Shown here piece by piece: positions 56,181-64,000 of a DNA stretch of 64,000 nucleotides (positions are counted from its first letter, which is position 1; each line of letters opens with the position of its first letter). The stretch covers positions 405,147-469,146 of the forward strand of contig JAFEMH010001468.1 in NCBI GenBank assembly GCA_022495995.1. Direction: 5' to 3'. The position numbers and the translations under genes were made by a program. Under the pieces are notes generated by a model. The model saw only the letters and a list, made by a program, of their open reading frames with translations. It was not told the DNA's origin and ran no database searches. This DNA is from Adenophora triphylla var. japonica (lineage: Eukaryota; Streptophyta; Magnoliopsida; Asterales; Campanulaceae).

Positions 56181-59100
56181 CTAAGTGTTTTTTCTTGTCT
56201 GTTTTTCTTTTACTTACACAAATCTTTCTACCTTTTGTGAAGCCAGAGAAAGTGAGAAATGGCCGACACAGCTCAAAAATGCTCTTATTCAGAGAGTGAT
56301 CCAAGGCCTGGTGGATGTAATTGTGAAAGAGTGTACCTATGTTTACAATTTCCAGAACAATGTTCAGATTGTTAAAGAAAAAGTTGAGGAACTACAGAGT
56401 GTGCAAGGCGATGTTGAACAAGAGATTTCTGTGGCCACTAGGGGAGGAAACCAAATTGGAGGCAATATAAAGTTTTGGGAAAATCAAGTCTCTAGGATCA
56501 AGGACAAGTCTGATAATGTTCTTAAGGGTGCAAACAAAGTCAATAGTGGATTCTTGAAAGGCCGCCTGAATGTGCCCCAGCGGTTCTTGTTGAGCAGGAA
56601 AGCCGCACAGCTGAATGCGGATATTGCTAAGGTTCTTGCTGAAGGACGGAAACACGTTAAGCTGAAGCATGCTGCAGTTCCTGCAGGGCTGCTGCCTGCA
56701 AACTCAACTACAGGCTCTGACGATTTGGAATCCAGGATGATTTTAATTGAGCATGTTATGGCGGCTCTAGCCAATGATGAGATTTACATGATTGGTATTT
56801 GTGGCATGCCGGGTGTTGGGAAAACAATGTTGGCAGACGAAGTCAAAGGAAGAGTTATAGAAGAGAAATTGTTCGATGCTGCTGTGAAAGTTGATGTGTC
56901 CCAAGTTCCAAACATACCAGACATTCAAGGCGTGCTTGCTCAAAGTTTGGGTTTGGATCTGATCGAGACTGATGAAGATGGAAGAGCGCGTAGGCTTCTC
57001 AGCAGACTAACAGATGGTTCCAAGAATCTTGTTATATTGGACAACATCTGGGTCCAAGTCCCGCTCGATAGAGTTGGGCTTCCTTTTCAGGTGAGGAAAA
57101 GGGGTGCAAAGTTGTATTTACATCGCGAAATACTCACATGCCTTGGATTATGAAAGCTGAGAAAGTTGAGGTGCTACCGCTATCCAATCGTGAGGCACGG
57201 CTTCTTTTAAGAAGATAGCTGGTAAATACGTAGAAGATATTGCAAACAATGTTGCAGATGAATGTGGAGGTTTACCTCTTGCAATTAAAGCTGTAGCTAC
57301 CTCATTAATTAACAAGAGCCTTGATGTTTGGGAGGATGCATTAAATCAACTAAGGAAGTCGACTGCCACAAAGGAATTTAATATGGAAGAGCTAGTAACC
57401 TCACGCATAAAATTGAGCTACGATCTTCTAGGAAGAAGTGACCCCGAAGCCCAATCATTACTTCTGCTGTGCTGTTTGTTTCCAGAGGGAGCTGATATTC
57501 CTCATCAAAAATTGGTCAGATATGTCAAGGGACTAAAGTTGCTTGAATCTTCGGACAACCTGGTTAATACATCAACCAGGGTGTTCAAATTGCTCGATGA
57601 TCTAAAGAACCACTCTTTACTCTTACGTGGTGAAAAAGAGATGTCCGTGGAAGATGAATCATGTTGTTCGTGATGTCTGCTTGTCTATTTCTTCGGAAGA
57701 AGATAAGAATAGATTTAAGGTTAAACATAAGCCCAAGTTGATGCAGTGGCCAGACGAAGAGGAACAGCGACCATACACCGGCATATCACTTACATTCGAT
57801 GATCAGATGCAACAGCTCCCTGATGGCCTAGTTTATCCTGAGCTAGCACTCTTACAGCTGCAATTCCATTGTGATTCCTTAGACATGCCCGCAGACTTTT
57901 TAATGGGATGAAAGAAGTCAGAGTTCTTGATTTTAAGCGGATGACACTGTGGGGCAAATTTATCCAGATTGATGCACTGCCCCCAATACTTCAATTCTTG
58001 ACAAACCTACGCACATTGTGTATAGAGTTCTGCGACTTAAGCTCTGGGGACTTATCCCTGATCGAAAGCCTCAAGCGCCTGGAAGTTCTAAGTTTCTTTT
58101 CCTCTAAACTGGTTAACCTGCCTCTTCAAATTCAGCAACTTACGAATCTAAAGTTGCTAGATTTAAGGTGTGCGGATGGCCCACTAATTATTCCTAGCAA
58201 CTTGCTTCCATCCTTGAAGAAGCTAGAAGATTTGTACCTTGGGAATTATGATTCTTGGTCAAGGGGGATGGAACACAGTGTCCAAGCACAAAATGTCAAC
58301 ATTACAGAACTATCCTCATTGTCCCTTCTAAAGGTCTTACAAGTTCGGGTCAAAGACCCACGGGTTCTTCTGGAGTTGACTGAGGAATCCTGGTTTAAGG
58401 GACTGAGAAGATTTCAGATAGCTGCCATTCGAAAAAACTGAGTTTTCGTGAGTATGAGATTGGCAAAAGTATTACATTTGACAGAATGGATTGGAGCTCG
58501 TTCTTAGATGCCAAGATTTCATTGTTACTGAGTAGTACAGAGTGCCTCACATTAAAGGCTACCAGTTTCAAAAATCTCTTCGGCGTGTGTCCAAACCTGC
58601 AGACTCTTGATCTGTATGGTGGTGATGATGTCAGATTTATAATGGATGAAGGAGATTCTGCTAATGCCTTAAATAATTTGAAGCGCATGGAAATTCAATC
58701 TATGGATGATCTTGAGGCTATATGCAATGGAGATCTGCCTTCAAAATCCTTGACAAACTTAGAAAGTGTAAAGCTAGATAGCTTACCCGAACTGACACAT
58801 CTGTGGAGGGCTCCTGTGGGTTCTGAATGCCTAGGCAACCTCAGAGTTCTTGAAATGAGCTATTGTGAGGCAATAACTTGCATGTTTCCATTCTCTGTGG
58901 CTAAAGGCCTGGTGAGACTAGAAAGACTAGATATAAAGGGCTGTGATACGTTGGAATGGATTGTTTCCAAAGGAGAAGCCGGAGTTGCTGAAAAGCTTGT
59001 GCTCCAAAAATTGAATTTCATTTCACTTGATGATTTGCCAAGTTTTAGGAGCTTCTCTCCTGATTCTGATGTGAAGATGTTGACCGAGATTAGTGCTACC

Positions 59101-59309
59101 GTGGAAGAGGATCCATTTGAAAGTGAAAACACAGAAAACCATAAGAAGCAGGGTTGTGGGTTGTTCACTCGAAAAAAGCGAGCTCCTGTCACCATAAAGC
59201 CCCTGCGAACAAAGCCCTTCCTTCCACCTTTAATGACTTCAAGCACGAAGATCCAGTGCTTTCGGAAGACAATTTCGAAAGTACCACAGAGCCTCTCTTT
59301 AACCATCTG

Positions 59310-60359
59310 GTATGTTTATCTTTACACTTAACAAACATATAATAATCTCGAGAATATCATTGGCAACTTTGCTTTAGTATGTGTATTCACTGTTCAATTA
59401 TAAAAAGTATATAAATTTGTTGTGCATTTTCCTTTTATTGTTGAAGCAATTATCCCACATCATGAATTAACTAGTCTTGTCTTCAATGTATAACATCCTG
59501 GGCTACTCCTCTCATTGCCATCTGGCTTTGAGAAGGAACCTCAGACTTTATCATGGTATTAGAGCCCAAAAGAGGTCCACTATGTTTTAGCTCCACCCCA
59601 CCCAAGTCTATGTCCCCGCGTAAACCCAAAGTCTTTGAGATCGAACCCCAGACTATATCGATTTTATCGATCTAAGAAATATTTTTGGGTAAGAAGTAGA
59701 GAGAGGTTGTACTGGTTGGAGGTTCCAACTTAAAACCAAGAATTAGAATTGGGTAAGTAGAGAGAGGCTGTACTGGTTGGAGGTTCAACTCAAAACCAAT
59801 TGGTGTCAATTGGTTATACTGGTTCATCTTTATTTCTTTAGTAGATGTGAGATATAATATCCAACATTATTTAATGATATTTTTTAGTCCTTTGCAACCG
59901 GTGTTATTATTATTTATAATAATAACCATAATATTGAAAATTAATAATTATAATTATAATTATAATTATTATTATTTTCCCAAAATCAACTCTATGTAAT
60001 TAAAGTTGGCCTTATATGACTGTGTGAAAACTTGCTGAAATCCATTTTAGGGACTATTATGTGTGGTAAAAAGAAGTGGTTCCTATTTTGTATTTTCTTT
60101 TCTCCAAATGAGTTATTCTATTTTTTTGGATTTTCTAGAACATTAAGGACGCCTGATGTTTAAGCATTTTTTTCTTTTTGTAGTACATATATATACTCAT
60201 CCAGTGACAGTTATTTCTTATGGTAGTCTACACATGTACAGATTATACTTTCAAGTCTTCAAGCTCGTCGTTGTTTTTATTGAATGGAGCTTTCGCTCCT
60301 AAAGATATGGCTTCAAAAAGCCCCTCCTGGATTACTAATGCAACTATGTTTTGTGGCAG
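59310..60359 (+). other. intron 1 of the resistance gene
   Basis: Donor CATCTG|GTATGT, acceptor TTTTGTGGCAG|GTCGAA. Contains a ~58-bp tandem duplication near 59,690-59,810 (AGTAGAGAGAGG, TGTACTGGTTGGAGGTTC) and an ATTATAATTATAATT run. Confidence 0.75.
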
Positions 60360-61279
60360 GTCGAATTGCCAAGCATGAACAAACTGATGGTTGGTTCTAT
60401 GAACAACCTTGAGCATATAGTGAATGACCAAACATCCAAGGTGTCTGTTTCAAAATTAGAATCATGCATGTGGTTGGATGCGAAAAGCTGTTGAGTCTTG
60501 CAGCATCTGAATATTCCATAAGAAGCTTGCATAATCTTGAACAAGTCAATGTAAAGAAGTGTGAATCAATGCAAGCAATGTTTGACTTTGGGACGGTTAA
60601 TGTTAAGAACCCAAGTGCAGCTCCCATGCTCAATAAGCTTGAAACCGTCATCCTGCTGAATCTGAATAACTTGAAGCATGTATTCCTGATGGTTCCTGAA
60701 GGAACTCCTTGCTTTAAAAACCTCAAGTCTTTAGAGATCTCCAGTTGTGGCAGCTTAAATTATATATTCTCAGTTTCTGCTGCTAAAATGCTTGGGAATC
60801 TTCAAGACTTGAAAGTCAAAGGCTCTAATATGGTGGAAGAAATCATTGAATTTGGACAGAGAATTCAGAGAAGCGACGGATACCATTCAATTTGCTCATT
60901 TACGGATTCTGCAACTTGAGAATTTAGATCGCGTGACATCATTTTCCTCTGGGAACCATGATTTTGAATTCCCACAACTGCAAGATCTGCTCATCCGAGA
61001 ATGCCCCAGAATGGACAAATTTTGCGGGGGGCAAGTTACAGCTAGAAATTTGGATCAAGTAAGGGTGGGTGAACATCGTGATCAGCGGGTATCAATTGAG
61101 GGTGGTCTTAATACAACCATACGGCAACTAAACGGTGACAGGTATGTCTTTAGTATCACAACGTAATGCCTACTACTTTGAGAGCATGTAGTCTCAGGCT
61201 ACTTTACATTGAGTTATAGTAAATGTAGAAATTCTGGTTTCAAAACTTGTAGTGATCAAGCTTTAATTGCTAAAGCATA

Positions 61280-62220
61280 CTCTCTCCGTCCCATAAATAT
61301 GTTCTCATTTTCTACTTTTGTTTGTCCCAAAAAGAATGTCTCATTTCCTAATTTGAGTGGTAAAAATAAGTGAACTTCCTAAACTTTATCACTAAGGCCC
61401 TGTCTTGTCAAGCGCTTTGGCTAAACATGAGATTAAAAACTCAGTTTTTTTATTATTATGCGTGCTAATCGAGAGTTTTAGAGCGCTGCGTTTTAAATAG
61501 TTGGGTCTTTTTGGCCGCTTAAAATTACATAGTCGAGAAAGAAGTTATAAAAAAGAACGCTAAAAATTTGTTTTCTCCCTAATACCCCTAAACCCACATA
61601 ACCCTTTTTCTCTAAAACTCTTCTTCTAAGCAGTACAAGGCAAAATTGGACACCAGACTTTTTATATTTTGGATGAATATGGTGGAAATATGGTGTAGTG
61701 CATATTTTAGAAGTAATCTTTGTATAATTAGGATATATCTTTATGATTGTTTTGTTGGTTTTTGTGTTGGACAAAAGAAGAATTATGTATGCCATTTTTT
61801 CCAATTTTAATAAATAATCATGTTTTGATATTTTTATTTTGAAAATAATACAATACTTATTTATTGTATACATTATTGAGCTTATTTTTTTTATATGAAC
61901 AATACTTGGAGTTCAAAATGAGTATAGCATAAAATAAATCATGTTATTTCTAAGAGGGTACAAATGTCATTGTAAACAAATATTAAAATTTTAAATTAGC
62001 GTTTTAAAATGATTCACCAAACACATTAATAAAAAAAATGATCCTCTGTTTATAAACCCGTGCACAAGACGAGGCCTAAAATGTTTATATAGTCATTTGC
62101 TATAAGCATAATTCTTAATTACATTAAGGTGATTCTTTCATTGGAGATAATGATGGAAAGTAAAATATACCGCTCAAATGTTTAAAAGTCAAATAGGAAC
62201 ATCTTTATGGGACTGAGGAG
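61280..62220. mobile_element. Stowaway-like MITE 9, split by a nested MITE
   Basis: TA-CTCTCTCCGTCCCATAAA at left, TTTATGGGACTGAGGAG-TA at right. Without the insert it would be about 257 bp, normal for the family here. Confidence 0.75.
61396..62076. mobile_element. Tourist/Harbinger-like MITE nested in MITE 9 (681 bp)
   Basis: Ends GGCCCTGTCTTGTCAAGCGC and CGTGCACAAGACGAGGCC are imperfect TIRs, flanked by TAA on both sides (61,393-61,395; 62,077-62,079). AT-rich, no ORF of note. Confidence 0.75.
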
Positions 62221-62403
62221 TATTATTCTTAGTCAATTGTTCAAGACAAACTAAACGCCTTTTATACTTTCTGACTTCCCTATTTCTACATTGAGCTAAA
62301 ACTAAATGATACACACTATTTTTGGTTCAAAAACATTTACAGAGTGGAGTTGGCTTCTTCAGAGATTCAAGAAGTATGAACAAGGCAAAGGTATCCTTTT
62401 AAG

Positions 62404-62406
<3 letters not shown>

Positions 62407-62441
<35 letters not shown>

Positions 62442-62442
62442 T
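62407..62442 (+). repeat. CT microsatellite
   Basis: About 15 CT units with one CA interruption, just after the resistance gene stop; likely in its 3' UTR. Confidence 0.9.
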
Positions 62443-62795
62443 ATCTGGGTTTGCTTTACGGTGTTTATTCCTATCCAAATGAGTTTACTTAGCAAAGAGA
62501 AGAACATTATTCCGGATACATTTTTGACTTTGGAGGAACAAGATTGAATACAAGATTAATATAATTGCTTGATAATAAAACTATTTTCATCATTGTTACA
62601 GAGTTACCAATTGTCATGTCTGGTCTTCATTTTCAAGCCATTTGAAGCATTGGAAGCGGCGTTGGGTTCCAACCATCTGTGTTCGCTATGGATCCTCTGC
62701 TGTTGCTGTTGTGGACTTTGGGAGCATCCTCCTTGCTTATTAGTAGCTGTTTCCTTTCTAACTTTTGCATTTGATGACATTATAATGAGTGAATC
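62443..62795 (+). other. probable 3' untranslated region of the resistance gene
   Basis: No gene. An 81-codon frame (62,569-62,814) with a Cys run (LCCCCCGLW) has no domain. CAACAGCAG-complementary repeats (TGCTGTTGCTGTTG) occur near 62,700. Confidence 0.4.
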
Positions 62796-62799
62796 GTTG

Positions 62800-62955
62800 A
62801 CTTCTCTCGGTTGAATGTTCAATAAGTTTGTTTGTAAAATCTTTATTTCATCAATGGATGAATTTTATGTTTTCTCTCGATTGAATGTTCAATAAGTTTG
62901 TTTGTATTTGCTTGTAAAAACTTTATTTCATCAATGGATGCATTTTATGTTTTTG
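62800..62955 (+). repeat. ~75-bp tandem duplication
   Basis: Two copies of a unit with TGAATGTTCAATAAGTTTG, CTTTATTTCATCAATGGATG and TTTTATGTTTT, the second with a 9-base insert. Confidence 0.9.
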
Positions 62956-64000
62956 AGGAATTTACTTTGTACAATGGTAAAGATGCACTAGGACACTACT
63001 CTTTTATTAGTAAATGTGGCATTTATTTCGGGCAGCCTAAAAATATTTCAGTCAGTCTTATTCTTTTTTTTTTTTTTTTTTATTTAAATATTCGGAGAGT
63101 TTAAAAGGAAAACATGACATTTATTATACGACGAAGGGAAGTGGAGTAATATATTATAATCTATGTGGTTCACATGTGGCGCAGAGTATAATAGACGAAA
63201 GGAGTAATATATTAGAAATTCAAGAAAGCAAGTGGTGTAGAAAAGGTTAATGATGCTGTCGAGGGAATTTACTCTTTTGAAGCTTCTCTTGTCATTGCAA
63301 TGCTCCTGGCAACACATAGAAAGATGACCTTTTATTGCAGCACAATGAAGCCGAACAATCTTAAAAAAAAAATAAAAATAACTTAAGTTTTTACTCAAAC
63401 GTAAAGGTTTTGTCATCAACAGAAAGATGGTAAAAAATGGTTTGTCTCTCCTTACGCTCGCTCCGTGGACTCTAGCCGAAGTTATGAACCACGTGAAGAA
63501 ACCACGTAAATATTTGTGTTCGTGTACATGTGTATGTTATAATTATCCATCTTATTTACTATTATATGTTCTAACAATAGCAAAATAAGGGTTTTATTTA
63601 ACACAGACTTATGAGGATTCTGTGTAAACAATATCTTGATTACTAATATTTGTCATCTTTTGAAATCTTTATTTGCGAAGAAGTTTTGAAATATCGGACT
63701 CTAATGGAATCGACCCCAAAACTCGTGGATTGGCTCAAGGGGGAAAGTGTGGCGTGGCGGGCGCCTGCCTGCCACAAAGGGTAAAGGGGCCTTAGAGTTT
63801 ATAGTTATGTGTGTATATAACATGTTAAATGTCACTTTTTGAAATATTTGATATTTTAAAGATGCCAATTTTTATCCGAACAATAAAGCATTGCTTATCA
63901 AGTTTTGTTCACCGTGCCGTTCACGCCGTGGCATCATCTCGAAAAGAAGTTTCTCAAATTTGAAATTACTCTCAAATCATACTTGAGGTTGCCAATTTCT
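62956..64000. other. intergenic DNA at the right edge
   Basis: No gene recognised. A T-run at 63,064-63,081, otherwise AT-rich. GC-richer patch near 63,750 (GCGTGGCGGGCGCCTGCC) unassigned. Confidence 0.5.

Larger units (their letters stand above)
61142..62342 (+). other. intron 2 of the resistance gene
   Basis: Donor GACAG|GTATGT, acceptor AACATTTACAG|AGTGG. Joined in phase the reading continues ...GDRVELASSEIQEV. Most of the intron is nested MITEs. Confidence 0.65.
56259..62379 (+). pseudogene. CC-NBS-LRR (CNL) disease resistance gene, three exons, frameshifted
   Basis: Intracellular immune receptor of the RPS2/At4g27190-like class. Start chosen at ATG 56,259 (MADTAQ), because homologues begin MADTAL and the coiled coil (DVIVKECTYVYNFQNNVQIV) follows after a one-base shift in an A5 run. 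NB-ARC: P-loop GMPGVGKTMLAD (56,803), Walker B NLVILDNIW (57,025), GLPLA (57,267), LCCLFPEGADIP, and MNH at 57,654 where MHD is usual. The LRRs run from ~57,760 (LPPILQFLTNLRTLCIEFC, LTNLKLLDLRC). Exon 1 ends at 59,309, exon 2 is 60,360-61,141, and exon 3 is 62,343-62,379, ending SSEIQEV-stop. Single-base shifts near 56,277, 57,090, 57,207, 57,645, 57,897, 58,433, 59,170, 60,456 and 60,868 break the frame. No substitution stop was found. Confidence 0.85.

Noticed and set aside
59941..59975. Hairpin ATTATAATTATAATT
   Set aside because: Simple AT repeat in an intron; no sign of function.

Overview
This is a eudicot nuclear genomic window dominated by transposable elements. No prokaryotic operon structure is visible. 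GT-AG introns, tRNA-derived SINEs with poly-A tails, Stowaway MITEs with CTCCCTCCGTCCC ends and TA target sites, plant LTR retrotransposons and one CC-NBS-LRR resistance gene all point to a flowering plant. I cannot name the species.

Layout. Positions 1-14,623 are the 3' part of a Tat-lineage Ty3/gypsy element on the plus strand: gag, RT/RNase H, second (archaeal-type) RNase H, integrase, then two degenerate genes on the opposite strand, a 49-50 bp minisatellite and a 3' LTR. Positions 14,624-~20,450 are a decayed Ty1/copia element (TNT1-94-like) on the minus strand, interrupted on its left by the first element. Positions 20,460-25,010 hold short palindrome clusters, a 631-bp foldback element and several Stowaway MITEs. 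Positions 25,016-37,203 are a complete 12.2-kb Tat-lineage element on the minus strand with paired LTRs (about 96 % identical by hand count), a TSD with one mismatch, and an opposite-strand gene with its own TATA box, an intron and a coiled coil.

Positions 37,286-40,429 are a mariner-like element with broken transposase exons and a second, convergent ORF of unknown function. Its ends resemble the Stowaway MITEs scattered over the window. Positions 40,430-42,503 carry another MITE, a SINE with a 16-bp exact TSD and a TAA-flanked MITE. Positions ~42,726-48,934 look like a Pack-MULE-type long-TIR element. It has captured pieces of two unrelated host genes, a RING1-type Polycomb E3 ligase (splice phase preserved) and the plastid protease DEG1, on the same strand. 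It also holds repeats and a 91-bp-arm palindrome. Positions 49,000-56,200 are MITEs, a SINE, large AT and CA microsatellites, an LTR-like fragment and unassigned DNA.

Positions 56,259-62,379 are a CC-NBS-LRR gene in three exons, broken by about nine single-base shifts, nearly all at homopolymers, with no substitution-type stop that I could find. It is either a young pseudogene or an intact gene with uncorrected indel errors. Its last intron contains a MITE nested in a MITE.

The most interesting themes are: retrotransposons that carry host-like genes on the strand opposite gag-pol, with different cassettes in the two Tat elements; the unknown passenger ORF in the mariner-like element; and the multi-gene-capture element. 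All reading was by eye. Percentages and unit counts are hand estimates, and no database search was possible.
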